In this document: positions 7,444 to 15,647 of the stretch, piece after piece
Layout of the letters: the number at the start of each line of letters is the position of its first letter
How positions within the stretch are numbered: the first letter of the stretch is position 1
Assembly (NCBI RefSeq): GCF_018613415.1
Contig: NZ_JAGGQG010000003.1
Span: 62,001-126,000 of the forward strand
Length of the DNA stretch: 64,000 nt
Direction of reading: 5' to 3'
From: Bacillus sp. ISL-18
GTDB taxonomy: Bacteria; Bacillota; Bacilli; Bacillales; Cytobacillaceae
Position numbers and translations under genes: made by a program
Notes under the pieces: model-generated
Databases searched by the model: none
What the model saw: only the letters and a program-made list of their open reading frames with translations
Told to the model about the DNA's origin: nothing

Positions 7444-10197
7444 TTAGTATACTGTTTGTATTCCTTTTCCGGCCACTGTCATCCATTCGAACTGTCGAAG
7501 CCTTACGCCGAATAAAGTTAATGGATCGCGGAACATTTCCGGATTGGTATTCATCTTATTAAGCTGCTCCTGGTTTGATTCAATTCCTAGCTTTGCCTCA
7601 TCTACTGCCGTGGTTAAATTCCTTAACGGGCTCTTGAAGAATAAGGTTACGTCACGCTCTAGAGATTTTTCAAACAGCTCAAACGGCTGGAAAAATTGCT
7701 TACTAACTTCTTCAATCGTTTCTGTGTAATCCTCATTCTCTACAAATGCTTTGTATTTGTTATAAAGCATTGCCTTGTTTTGCGATAGTGCCCCGAATAA
7801 TTTTCCGGCACTCTTTAATAAAAATTGCGAAGGCGTCCGGCGAAGGAGAATATTGACAGATTCCAGCTGGAATCTGCTTGTCATCCGGTCTGTGTCGCGA
7901 AGCCAATCATCGAGCACCTTGAAATCACAAGCAAGTGCCAGATGTTCTTCCCCGTACATCTGGTTAAAGCCATCAGCCATCTCATTTAAAAATTCCTGTG
8001 CCTGGTCAAACTCCTCTTTACTATAGCCAATCCAATCCTGTAAGGAACGATAGAATTTAGGCATCACGGTTTGTTCCAAGTATTCTTGTAGTCTCTTATT
8101 CATTTCTTCGTTCAGTTCTAAATGAATATTACTAAAATTGCTGTCTTCCTTAATAAGGGCGGAGCACTCTTTTAACATAGCAGGAATCGTGCTGGCCATA
8201 TCCTTATGAATGTTTTCCCTAATCGTTCGGTACGATTTCGTAATGGCCCTTGTTTTTTGTACTTCCGTATCCTTTAACTGATTAACGGCGCCATTTAATT
8301 TGATGTGCATATCTTCATTCCAGCGAATCGCTTCTACTAGTTGGTTTTCAACATCAATTCGTTTTTGCAATAAACTTGCGATAGTGGTCCGAATAAAAAA
8401 CAATAGCTTAGCCAGTCGTTTATCCTCTAGATTTCTAGTAACCTTGATCGATTGAATAAACTCTTTAATGTCCCTCATCTGCTGGCCGCGTTCATATTGC
8501 GAAGAAAAGGCAAACACGCTGGCATCCGGCATAATAGCGTGAATCCTCGACTTGGTTTCCTCATATATTCTTACCGCTTCCTGCTCACCAACAATCGTAT
8601 CCATTTTGCTTAATAGAAAGTGGACAGGAATATCAGGTGCTAATTCTTGTATTTGTACGAGCGCTCCTCGTTCTTTGTCGGTAAACGGAGAGTTTCCATC
8701 CAGCACAAACAAGACAGTGTCAGCTACTTGCAAGTTTTTTAATACTTCATAGCGATCATTGTGATTTCCCTTTAACCCGGGTGTATCAATAAAGGTCACT
8801 TTGTTTTCCTTCATAAATCCGTTAGGAAGCTTGAATTCGATAATGGATTCTAAGGCATTACGGCGGCGGTCCATTCGCTCTTGGAATTCAGTAAATCCTT
8901 CTAAGCTAGCAATCTGCCAATCAGTTATTTCGATTATTTCTTCTTCGTCACTATCTCTAAACATGACGAGTGATGACGTTGGGCTGTCTTGAAGGTCTTC
9001 TCCAAGAACGGTATTAACAAAGGTCGACTTTCCACTCCCGGTTAACCCAGTAATAAGGAGATGGTGTCTATCAAAATCCACCAGTTGCTCGACAAGCCAT
9101 TTATACCGGTTATTCTCGCCCATCTCATGTGCCGTTGCCCAATCGACGATGGTATCAAATAACGCCAGGCTCTCCTCGAGTTCATTGATGTCCGTCTCTG
9201 TTATGCTAATCAGCTGTTCCGCTTCAGAAACGATGGATAAGCTGATCGTGGCAGGGAACAATTCGTTCCAAGAAAGCACCGCAGCAGATGCTAACACGAC
9301 ATTTCTCTCATCCGCTAATCGAAGCCAGTTGGTCAACATGTCTGGAATAAATTCTTGGAGCATTTTAATAAAATATCTGCCTTCTATTAAATCGAAATAA
9401 GCATCTTTATGAAGCTTTGAAAGTTCATACCAGTTACTTTCTCTTTCGAGGTCAAGTTGTAATAATAGCTGGTTGATTTCTCTGATCCAAGAGAAATAAG
9501 ATTCTTCGTGTTCGTAACTTTTCCATAGTGAAGAGACGAGCTGTTCAAATTTTTTCTTATCGAGTTGAAACAAGCGAATTAAAGTTGGGGTGAAATAGCT
9601 CGGTGCATGTCTTTTTGTAACACCCTTGTCTACATAGCTATTTAGGATATGAAACCAACTTGGATCCTCCGAACGCATGGCTTCGGAGACGGCTAATTCA
9701 ACCGCATGCTCCCAATCCTGCTGTTCTTCGAAAAAAGTTCTGGCGATTTCGGTAACATTCGGATACTCCGGGTTTGCAGCAATTGTCCTTTTAATCGTGG
9801 CAACCGCTGACTCCAGCTTCCCACGTTCGATATAAAGCGAGAAAAGCTGTAATGCTACTTCAGTATTTAGTGTTGCATTATCGCTTGAGATTGCCGTATA
9901 AATATCCTCGGCAGTCGAAAGCAACCCTAGTTCATAATAGGCATCACCTGTATTTTTCTTTGCCCATGGAACGAGTTCATCGGTGATGTTTTCCCATTTA
10001 AAAATCGCCGTTTCATAGTCTTTATGGTGAAAATACACTTCTCCTTGGGCAAAGCGTATCGACGATAGGTTTGGAAGATCCTTTGCTGCCTCATCCTGAA
10101 ATGCCTCGCCTAGAACAAGAATCGGGTGAATGTCTTCATGCTCATCGATGAACATTTTATAATACGTTTTTTGTTTTAGCTGCTCTTCTAACGTCAT
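7444..10197 (-). CDS. TPR-dynamin family GTPase
   Basis: A 917-residue protein. About residues 30-170 contain TPR-like helical pairs (for example FAQGEVYFHHKDYETAIFKW). A dynamin-type GTPase follows: P-loop GLTGSGKST at 384-392, switch DTPG at 471-474, and SKMD at 530-533 in place of NKxD. The C-terminal third is helical, as expected for the stalk, with a weakly hydrophobic stretch (LLKSAGKLFGAL). The ATG at 10195-10197 is chosen because GGAGGG lies 7 bp upstream; a TTG 21 bp earlier overlaps that RBS. Bacterial dynamins act on membranes, but the exact role here is unknown. It differs from B. subtilis DynA, which has two GTPase halves. Confidence 0.85.
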   Translation of the reverse strand: MTLEEQLKQKTYYKMFIDEHEDIHPILVLGEAFQDEAAKDLPNLSSIRFAQGEVYFHHKDYETAIFKWENITDELVPWAKKNTGDAYYELGLLSTAEDIYTAISSDNATLNTEVALQLFSLYIERGKLESAVATIKRTIAANPEYPNVTEIARTFFEEQQDWEHAVELAVSEAMRSEDPSWFHILNSYVDKGVTKRHAPSYFTPTLIRLFQLDKKKFEQLVSSLWKSYEHEESYFSWIREINQLLLQLDLERESNWYELSKLHKDAYFDLIEGRYFIKMLQEFIPDMLTNWLRLADERNVVLASAAVLSWNELFPATISLSIVSEAEQLISITETDINELEESLALFDTIVDWATAHEMGENNRYKWLVEQLVDFDRHHLLITGLTGSGKSTFVNTVLGEDLQDSPTSSLVMFRDSDEEEIIEITDWQIASLEGFTEFQERMDRRRNALESIIEFKLPNGFMKENKVTFIDTPGLKGNHNDRYEVLKNLQVADTVLFVLDGNSPFTDKERGALVQIQELAPDIPVHFLLSKMDTIVGEQEAVRIYEETKSRIHAIMPDASVFAFSSQYERGQQMRDIKEFIQSIKVTRNLEDKRLAKLLFFIRTTIASLLQKRIDVENQLVEAIRWNEDMHIKLNGAVNQLKDTEVQKTRAITKSYRTIRENIHKDMASTIPAMLKECSALIKEDSNFSNIHLELNEEMNKRLQEYLEQTVMPKFYRSLQDWIGYSKEEFDQAQEFLNEMADGFNQMYGEEHLALACDFKVLDDWLRDTDRMTSRFQLESVNILLRRTPSQFLLKSAGKLFGALSQNKAMLYNKYKAFVENEDYTETIEEVSKQFFQPFELFEKSLERDVTLFFKSPLRNLTTAVDEAKLGIESNQEQLNKMNTNPEMFRDPLTLFGVRLRQFEWMTVAGKGIQTVY

Positions 10198-10411
10198 TTT
10201 CTTTCCCTCCAATTGCAAAACACTCTATGTCATTCATATGGAAAAGAGTCATATTTATTCCATATACTATTCGCAGTATGTATGGATTTTAAGTCCCAAT
10301 TATATCGATTCTAACAAAGGAATTTTTTAAAATGATGTCAGTTGTATTTCATTTTGAAGACAAACTCTCATTCTATGGTTAAAGGCATGAAAATTAGCTT
10401 CGGTCTTTTCT

Positions 10412-10440
10412 TCCTTTTATTCCAATTTTCAACGTATAAT
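10412..10440 (+). promoter_or_regulatory. Possible sigma-A promoter
   Basis: TATAAT at 10435-10440, followed by TGTAG, lies about 30 bp upstream of the TTG start at 10470. The -35 region (TCCTTT) is poor, so this rests on the -10 alone. Confidence 0.35.
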
Positions 10441-10469
10441 GTAGACAAATACCTAAAGGGGATATTCAT

Positions 10470-10979
10470 TTGGAAAAAAGTCAGGCAATTAATTTAAGCG
10501 GACAAATCGAACGCTCAAATCCAATAAGATATGAAATTAAGAAGCTAGAAACCGTGAGCGGGATGCTGCCAAAGTTCCATCAATGGACGAATGGCAAGCA
10601 AGTATTGGCCGCATATGAAGTATTCCGGCCAGAAAGTGAACTCGGCTATTATCTTTTATTCATAGACTGGCATCGCAATGACAACTATTATTTAGTGATC
10701 TATGCACATGATAAATCCACTACCTGTGCTGAGATACGGCAGATACAAGAATTGGAGGATAGACCTCATCTGGTTTGGTCCTATAAACCGTTTAAACGCG
10801 ACGGGAAAAACGACCAGAGAAAGGCATATTTTAAACAGATGTTTGGGTCGACAACCGTTTATATTAAATTGCCATCCTCACCTGCTAATGTGGAAGATTT
10901 CTTGACACAGCTGTTCAAGCTTTGCCAAAACCGGATTAAAGCGGATAAAATTACCGAAGTGTTTGATTTTGAAAATTGA
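10470..10979 (+). CDS. Hypothetical protein, 169 aa
   Basis: I do not recognise this family. The frame starts with TTG at 10470, preceded by AAAGGGGA at about 10456-10463. The product is soluble, with no signal peptide or transmembrane segment, and rich in aromatic and charged residues (YYLLFIDWHRNDNYYLVIY). The predicted pattern is alternating beta strands with a C-terminal helix ending KADKITEVFDFEN. It is flanked by the dynamin gene and a broken zinc-ribbon gene. No enzyme motif is visible. Confidence 0.65.
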   Translation: MEKSQAINLSGQIERSNPIRYEIKKLETVSGMLPKFHQWTNGKQVLAAYEVFRPESELGYYLLFIDWHRNDNYYLVIYAHDKSTTCAEIRQIQELEDRPHLVWSYKPFKRDGKNDQRKAYFKQMFGSTTVYIKLPSSPANVEDFLTQLFKLCQNRIKADKITEVFDFEN

Positions 10980-10993
10980 AATGGGTGTGGAAA

Positions 10994-11134
10994 ATGGGAG
11001 TTTACAAAAACTGTTAAAGGTGTGGGATGCCTTTAGCAAAAGATGAGTTAGGAGGCGGAACGGAGAAAAATGGAATCACAAGCATTAAATATTGCAGCCA
11101 CTGCTTTATGAATGGCGAATTTACTCTAGGTTAG
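10994..11134 (+). pseudogene. Broken zinc-ribbon (zf-ribbon_2-like) gene
   Basis: Reading from ATG at 10994 gives MGVYKNC, then an in-frame TAA at 11015-11017, then RCGMPLAKDELGGGTEKNG and KYCSHCFMNGEFTLG before a TAG at 11132-11134. The pattern CxxCGMP, GGGTEKNG, YCSHCFMNGEF matches the small putative zinc-ribbon family in which CxSCGMP is followed by YCxYCYxNGxF. The stop replaces the residue between the first two cysteines. The usual C-terminal helical tail is missing, and family D tandem repeats begin about 25 bp later. A functional short product from an internal ATG at 11027 is possible but would lose the first CxxC. Confidence 0.7.
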
Positions 11135-11159
11135 CACCCCATATAAAAAATTATTTTTT

Positions 11160-11403
11160 ATTTTGACCGTTCCACCCAATTCGGGGCTCCTGTGGGCACA
11201 ATTATCCTATATTTTGACCGTTCCACCCAAATTCCGGGATCCTGCGGGCACAAATATCTTTTATTTTGACCGTTCCACCCAAATTCGCGCTGCTGTGGGC
11301 ACAATATCTTTTATTTTGACCGTTCCACCCAAATTCGCGCTGCTGTGGGCACAAATATCCCTAAATTGACCGTTCCACCCAAAATTGGAGCTTCTCAGGC
11401 ACA
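11160..11403. repeat. Tandem repeat, family D, period 50-52 bp
   Basis: Five units begin with TTTTGACCGTTCCACCC at about 11161, 11212, 11264, 11314 and 11364 (the last starts AATTGACC). A variable middle is followed by TG(T/C)GGGCACAA. An open forward frame through the array reads repetitive TVPPKF-type peptide and looks like an artefact. The period is close to that of family C, but the sequence is different. Confidence 0.88.
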
Positions 11404-11430
11404 TTCCACCAGATACAAGACAAACAATTA

Positions 11431-11453
11431 GGGAGCCCCTGTGTCAGGCTCCC
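11431..11453 (-). terminator. Terminator hairpin after the amino-acid ABC operon
   Basis: GGGAGCC (11431-11437) pairs with GGCTCCC (11447-11453). On the minus strand it is followed by TAATTGTTTG. The loop contains GTGTCAGG, part of a 13-mer also found at 29934 and 35530. Confidence 0.65.
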
Positions 11454-11463
11454 AATAAACCAA

Positions 11464-12186
11464 CTATAATACCTTACTTAAAAACGCCTTCGTCCGCTCT
11501 TCTTGTGGATTGTCAAACAACTCAGCCGGAACCTTTTCTTCCACGATCAAGCCGCCGTCCATGAAGATAACCCGGTCTCCAACCTCTTTTGCAAACCCCA
11601 TCTCGTGGGTAACGACCACCATCGTCATTCCCTCTTTCGCAAGATCCTTCATTACTTCTAAAACCTCACCAACCATCTCTGGGTCTAGCGCAGAGGTTGG
11701 TTCATCAAACAGCATGATTTTCGGCTCCATCGCTAGTGCCCTGGCAATCGCTACCCGTTGCTTCTGCCCACCTGATAATGAATCCGGGTAGGCATCAGCT
11801 TTATCCTCAAGACCAACTTTTCGTAACAGTTCGATTGCTTTTGCTCTCGCCTTTTCAGCAGGAATGTTTCTTACCTTCATCGGAGCCAGCATAATATTAT
11901 CAATCACCTTTTTATGAGGGAAAAGATTAAATTGCTGAAACACCATTCCGACTTCCGTGCGAATTTTATTAATATCTGTTTTTTTATCCGTAATATCAAC
12001 GCCTTCTATTAGAACATGTCCGCCAGTAATGGTTTCTAGCATATTAATACAACGAAGAAAAGTTGATTTACCAGAACCAGACGGCCCAATAACAACCACC
12101 ACCTCTTGTGGTTTGACCGTTACGTTAATGTCTTTAAGAACCTCATTCGTCCCAAACGACTTTTTTAAATTTTTCACCTGAATCAT
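11464..12186 (-). CDS. Polar amino-acid ABC transporter, ATP-binding protein
   Basis: A 240-residue ABC ATPase with Walker [10 protein letters not shown] (about 33-41), Q-loop, signature [15 protein letters not shown], Walker [13 protein letters not shown] and the H-loop in VVVTHEM. The length and sequence fit the GlnQ/ArtP/HisP group that energises polar amino-acid uptake. Its start overlaps the permease stop by 4 bp, indicating translational coupling. The substrate cannot be read from this subunit; glutamine, arginine or cystine are the usual options. Confidence 0.95.
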   Translation of the reverse strand: MIQVKNLKKSFGTNEVLKDINVTVKPQEVVVVIGPSGSGKSTFLRCINMLETITGGHVLIEGVDITDKKTDINKIRTEVGMVFQQFNLFPHKKVIDNIMLAPMKVRNIPAEKARAKAIELLRKVGLEDKADAYPDSLSGGQKQRVAIARALAMEPKIMLFDEPTSALDPEMVGEVLEVMKDLAKEGMTMVVVTHEMGFAKEVGDRVIFMDGGLIVEEKVPAELFDNPQEERTKAFLSKVL

Positions 12187-12839
12187 TCTGTTGCAAACCT
12201 CCTTTCAAGTTTACCTAACAGGAAGTTAAGAGATAAGGTTAACACTAGATAAATAGCCGCTGATGATAGGTATGGTTCCCACGGACGCATATACTCCCCT
12301 TGCATTGCCTGTCCCCAGTACATTAATTCAGGAGCCGCTATCAGTGCCGCCAATGAAGAATCCTTGATTAAAACGATAAATTCATTCCCAAGCGGAGGAA
12401 TCATTCGTTTAAAGGCTTGAGGCAAAATTACATATCGCATAGCTTGTACATGTGTCATCCCAAGTGAACGGGCTGCCTCCATTTGGCCCTTATCAATCGA
12501 TTGAATTCCGGCCCGGAAGATTTCTGCCACATAGGCTGCCGAGTTTAAGGATAGTGCTAAAATGGCAGCAACGATGGCATTGGTGGAATGAAGAAATGCT
12601 GGTACAACGGCAAAATGAATTAATAGAATTTGGACCATTAACGGTGTGCCGCGGAAAAAGTTTATGTACCATCTAAATGGCAAGGAATATAACCTTTTTT
12701 TCGTCATTTTCCCTAAACCAACAAATAAACCAAGAATGGTACCAATTATAATACTTGCGATTGAAAAACCAATTGTTAATAATGTTCCCTTTAAAAGTAA
12801 GGGCGCATAATCTACTATGATATCCCACCTAAAATCCAT
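12183..12839 (-). CDS. Polar amino-acid ABC transporter, permease
   Basis: A 218-residue HisM/ArtQ-type permease with about five membrane spans and the conserved EAA-like motif [16 protein letters not shown] followed by [11 protein letters not shown]. The ATG at 12837-12839 has GGGGGGAT just upstream. A longer form would start 48 bp earlier with no clear RBS. It is the middle gene of a binding protein-permease-ATPase operon. The permeases of this type normally homodimerise. Confidence 0.93.
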   Translation of the reverse strand: MDFRWDIIVDYAPLLLKGTLLTIGFSIASIIIGTILGLFVGLGKMTKKRLYSLPFRWYINFFRGTPLMVQILLIHFAVVPAFLHSTNAIVAAILALSLNSAAYVAEIFRAGIQSIDKGQMEAARSLGMTHVQAMRYVILPQAFKRMIPPLGNEFIVLIKDSSLAALIAAPELMYWGQAMQGEYMRPWEPYLSSAAIYLVLTLSLNFLLGKLERRFATE

Positions 12840-12937
12840 TACGATCCCCCCGACACAATTGAGTAGGCTAATTCGTTTATTAAGCAAAAATTGCGTAACT
12901 GCCTATTATATAGAAGTTACGCAATTTCAGTAGAGTA

Positions 12938-13738
12938 CTATTGTTGGTCTTTCAATGTTTGTGTATCAGGTTCCACACCAAACCACTTTTTATAGATTTT
13001 TGTATATGTTCCGTTATCAATAACAGTCTTTACTGCTTTGTCTAATTCACCCTTCAGCTTACTGCCCTTTGGTAACAATAGACCATAAAATTCATTTGAA
13101 AAAGCAGCATCATCTTCTATGAATTTAAAGTTGTCTTTTGGATTGTTTTTAACATAGGTTTCAATAACCGAGTTATCAGCTACAACGGCATCTGCTCCGC
13201 CATTTTTCAATTCAAGAATGGCAAGATTGTTATTTTTAAACTTCTTAAGATTTTGGTTATTCTCCCCAAATAATTTTTCGACGACTTCCTGTCCAGTTGT
13301 TCCATTTTGAACGGCAATCTTTTTGCCTTCTAAATCCTTCGCTCTCTTTATAGAACTTTCTTTTGGCACTAAGATTTCATTTCTGGATAGGAAATATGGA
13401 ACGGTAAAGTCATAGCTCTGCTGACGTTCTGGCGTAATGGTAATCGCAGATACAGCGAAATCTGCTGTTTTCTTTTCAATCTCAACGAAAATTGGATCCC
13501 AGCCAACATGCTCAATATTCACCTTGTATCCAGCTTCCTTGGCAACTGCGTTAACAAAATCAACATCGAAACCAACGACTTTTCCTTTTTCTTGGTATTC
13601 AAATGGTGCATAGGCCGCATCGGTTACAACTCTTAGTGTTTTCTTCTCGCTTCCCCCTGTTTTACTAGTTCCACAAGCGGATAGCAGCAGGAGCAAACCT
13701 ACTACCATAAGAGTTGTTACTACCTTTAATTTTTTCAT
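12938..13738 (-). CDS. Amino-acid ABC transporter substrate-binding lipoprotein
   Basis: A 266-residue family 3 solute-binding protein. The signal peptide ends in the lipobox LLSAC with Cys22, so the mature protein is tethered to the membrane surface. The mature start TLRVVTDAAYAPFEYQEKG and GFDVDFVNAVAKEAGY are characteristic of binding proteins for polar amino acids. RBS is AGGAGGC. It precedes the permease by about 100 bp. A role in the uptake of arginine, glutamine or a similar amino acid is inferred from the family. Confidence 0.95.
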   Translation of the reverse strand: MKKLKVVTTLMVVGLLLLLSACGTSKTGGSEKKTLRVVTDAAYAPFEYQEKGKVVGFDVDFVNAVAKEAGYKVNIEHVGWDPIFVEIEKKTADFAVSAITITPERQQSYDFTVPYFLSRNEILVPKESSIKRAKDLEGKKIAVQNGTTGQEVVEKLFGENNQNLKKFKNNNLAILELKNGGADAVVADNSVIETYVKNNPKDNFKFIEDDAAFSNEFYGLLLPKGSKLKGELDKAVKTVIDNGTYTKIYKKWFGVEPDTQTLKDQQ

Positions 13739-14143
13739 GTTTAAGCCTCCTAATTATTTTTTATGAATACTATTTTTTAAACATTGAAAATTTTTAGACT
13801 ATAATGATTATAATATCTTTCGTGTTTTTATTCAATATTCTATTTTCTTACTATACTAATAAGTTAATAGGATAAAATCAATTATTACATAGAAGTTTTA
13901 ACCTAATTACAATAAGGTTATGGGCTCGTGAAATAGTAAAATCCATCTGAAATAAATCCAATAAAACTCTTTAATTTTTCCACCCAATCACCTTCCATTA
14001 TTATGAAAAATATAAATAATTTATAGATAGTAGATGAACAGGTCTATCTTCAGAATAAATTATCCTTTATAGGCATTCGCCGTTTCTCCAAACCTACCGT
14101 TACATAATCTATAGGGGAATATCACATAAGGAGAGATGCCTAA
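13739..14143. other. AT-rich intergenic region
   Basis: No gene is seen. It should hold the minus-strand promoter of the ABC operon near 13790-13830, where TATAAT-like sequences occur. An imperfect palindrome, AACCTAATTACAATAAGGTT, lies at 13900-13919. CATAATCTA at 14103-14111 resembles a sigma-K -10 (CATAnnnTA) upstream of the next gene, but no matching -35 is found. Confidence 0.4.
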
Positions 14144-14500
14144 ATGAATCCCTACGAATATTATCAAGTTCCACAAATGCCAATTGAGTATCATAGCTAT
14201 GTTCCTGCAGAACAATATTCATCCTACGTTCCAACAGAACCTATTCATACCTACGCGCCAATTGATCAAGTGAATCATTATGCGCCGCTTGACCCATATG
14301 ACCCAAATCGTCAGCCACAGCAGCTTGAACGCCGAGTGAGTCAGCTTGAAAGACAAAATGAACGTCAAATCAGAGAAATTACTCAACTCCAACGGGATGT
14401 AACTCAGCTCCAAAGACGTCTTGTACGCGTCAATCAGCGAGTAAGAGCAATTGAAAATCGTCTCCACATTCCCTTTACACCTTTTGAAGGAGAATTTTAA
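14144..14500 (+). CDS. Small coiled-coil protein with Tyr/Pro repeats
   Basis: A 118-residue protein in two parts. Residues 1-58 carry loosely repeated Y-x-P units (YVPAEQ, YVPTEP, YAPIDQ, YAPLDP). Residues 59-107 are a heptad-rich coiled coil heavy in Gln, Arg and Leu (LERRVSQLERQNERQIREI). RBS AAGGAGAG is well placed. The architecture, structural and without enzyme motifs, recalls small spore-coat or spore-associated proteins of Bacillus, but I do not recognise a named homologue. Confidence 0.75.
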   Translation: MNPYEYYQVPQMPIEYHSYVPAEQYSSYVPTEPIHTYAPIDQVNHYAPLDPYDPNRQPQQLERRVSQLERQNERQIREITQLQRDVTQLQRRLVRVNQRVRAIENRLHIPFTPFEGEF

Positions 14501-14510
14501 AGTCTCACGA

Positions 14511-14537
14511 AGAACCGGTCTTTTTCCGGTTCTTTTT
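14511..14537 (+). terminator. Intrinsic terminator
   Basis: AGAACCGG pairs with CCGGTTCT around a T-rich loop and is followed by TTTTTC, directly after the coiled-coil gene. Confidence 0.85.
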
Positions 14538-14670
14538 CATTAGTTAGAAATCCTTTCAAATCAATCCATGCCCAAGAAAAAATCCTGTTAACCTTTCTAA
14601 CATCTTCCCTGACAAGAGCTAAAAAATCAGGTAATTTTTGAATATAAACTTATCGAAGGGGAGAATTCAC

Positions 14671-14808
14671 ATGAATCAACGGCATGAAATCAAATTAGCG
14701 ATGCAAATCTTACAATTAGATAAATTACGTGATGAATTATATGAGGAACTCATGAAAACGATGGGCTCTAAAGGACATGAACTTTTACGAAAGCTGCAAA
14801 ACGCCTAA
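14671..14808 (+). CDS. Small hypothetical protein, 45 aa
   Basis: ATG at 14671 with GAAGGGGAG upstream opens a 45-codon frame, MNQRHEIKLAMQILQLDKLR onward, ending in TAA at 14806-14808. It is predicted to be all helical and amphipathic. The TTG start of the next small gene follows by 21 bp behind its own AAAGGAGGG, so the two are probably cotranscribed. It faintly resembles short Spo0E-like helical hairpins but lacks a clear signature, so no function is assigned. Confidence 0.6.
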   Translation: MNQRHEIKLAMQILQLDKLRDELYEELMKTMGSKGHELLRKLQNA

Positions 14809-14829
14809 TATCTAAAGGAGGGAAAGACG

Positions 14830-14988
14830 TTGACAACCCACTTACGAAGAGGCCTTGAACGACTAAAGCAGTTTTACATTAAAAAGCTAGCTGATTCAGA
14901 TATCTTTTATTCATCTGCCGAGCTTCAATCCCTTACCATCAGTGAACTGGAGATTCTTTATAAAAAGTCGAACCCCTCTAAAAAATAA
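14830..14988 (+). CDS. Small basic protein, Fur-regulated basic protein (Fbp)-like
   Basis: TTG at 14830 with AAAGGAGGG 6-7 bp upstream encodes 52 residues. A basic amphipathic helix (LRRGLERLKQFYIKKL) is followed by a strand and the segment LQSLTISELEILYKK. This L-T-x-S-E-L-x-x-x-Y pattern resembles the FbpA-type small basic proteins of Bacillus, which act with the iron-sparing FsrA RNA. No Fur box was identified here, so the assignment is tentative. Confidence 0.55.
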   Translation: MTTHLRRGLERLKQFYIKKLADSDIFYSSAELQSLTISELEILYKKSNPSKK

Positions 14989-15054
14989 CGTCCTCTACTC
15001 CTTTAAAAATTTATTTCATTAAATAATGCATATCAGTACAATTATCCATTTTCA

Positions 15055-15077
15055 TGTGAGAAAATGTAACGTATAAT
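15055..15077 (+). promoter_or_regulatory. TnrA/GlnR box and -10 upstream of tnrA
   Basis: TGTGAGAAAATGTAACG at 15055-15071 matches the TnrA/GlnR consensus TGTNANAWWWTMTNACA at all but two positions. TATAAT follows directly at 15072-15077. The box therefore covers the -35 region of the tnrA promoter, as expected for autoregulation or GlnR repression. Confidence 0.7.
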
Positions 15078-15127
15078 ATTAAAAATATTCTAACTATGGT
15101 AACAACGGGGTGTGGTGAGCGACTAAA

Positions 15128-15454
15128 ATGGGAAAAGATATGTCTTATAAAGATAAAAAAGTTATTACCATTGGTATTGTCAGAGATCTGACCGGGCTGT
15201 CCGAAAGACAAATCCGTTATTATGAAGAAAGAAAACTGATTTTCCCTGAACGGTCTCCAGGCGGGAGCCGTAAATTTTCCTTTACCGATGTCGAACTACT
15301 AATGGATATTGCCAACAAAATCGAGGATGGAATTCAAACACATGAAATTAGAAAGGAAATGCTGCGGGAACAGAAGAAACAGAATCAGGAGGATATTCGC
15401 AGGAAAATGATTCAAGGACAGCTTAATGCCCAGTTTGGTATACGAAAAAGGTAA
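15128..15454 (+). CDS. tnrA: Nitrogen-responsive MerR-family regulator TnrA
   Basis: A 108-residue MerR-type regulator. [40 protein letters not shown] and [18 protein letters not shown] align from memory with B. subtilis TnrA over the DNA-binding half. The short C-terminal tail, ending [12 protein letters not shown], matches the TnrA segment that contacts feedback-inhibited glutamine synthetase. The tail is shorter than in GlnR, and no glnA is adjacent, which favours TnrA over GlnR. It controls ammonium transport and nitrogen assimilation genes; amtB follows with its own box. Confidence 0.9.
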   Translation: MGKDMSYKDKKVITIGIVRDLTGLSERQIRYYEERKLIFPERSPGGSRKFSFTDVELLMDIANKIEDGIQTHEIRKEMLREQKKQNQEDIRRKMIQGQLNAQFGIRKR

Positions 15455-15464
15455 CACAGATTAG

Positions 15465-15503
15465 AAAAGGCCTCGATTCTTTTAGTAGAAACGAGGCTTT
15501 TTC
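15465..15503 (+). terminator. Intrinsic terminator after tnrA
   Basis: AAAAGGCCTCG pairs with CGAGGCTTTTT (one G-U pair) around a loop of about 16 bases and ends in a T-run. Confidence 0.85.
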
Positions 15504-15541
15504 TATGACTGCTTAGGGGAATCCCCCCCTCCTAAAAACCC

Positions 15542-15558
15542 TGTTAGAAAATCTCCCA
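15542..15558 (+). promoter_or_regulatory. TnrA box upstream of amtB
   Basis: TGTTAGAAAATCTCCCA matches TGTNANAWWWTMTNACA with one mismatch. A TAAAGT hexamer at 15588-15593 could serve as -10, placing the box centre near -50, the spacing used for activation at B. subtilis nrgAB. The -10 choice is inference. Confidence 0.75.
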
Positions 15559-15647
15559 CAATTATAGATACAATACCCTGATTGATGTAAAGTTACAACT
15601 ACAGAGGATGTTATAAAAATTAACATCATTAAAAAGGGGGAGTATAA

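Noticed and set aside
11163-11369. Forward open frame of 68 codons with repeated TVPPKF-like peptide
   Set aside because: It lies wholly in the family D repeat, has no RBS, and its reading changes with unit length.
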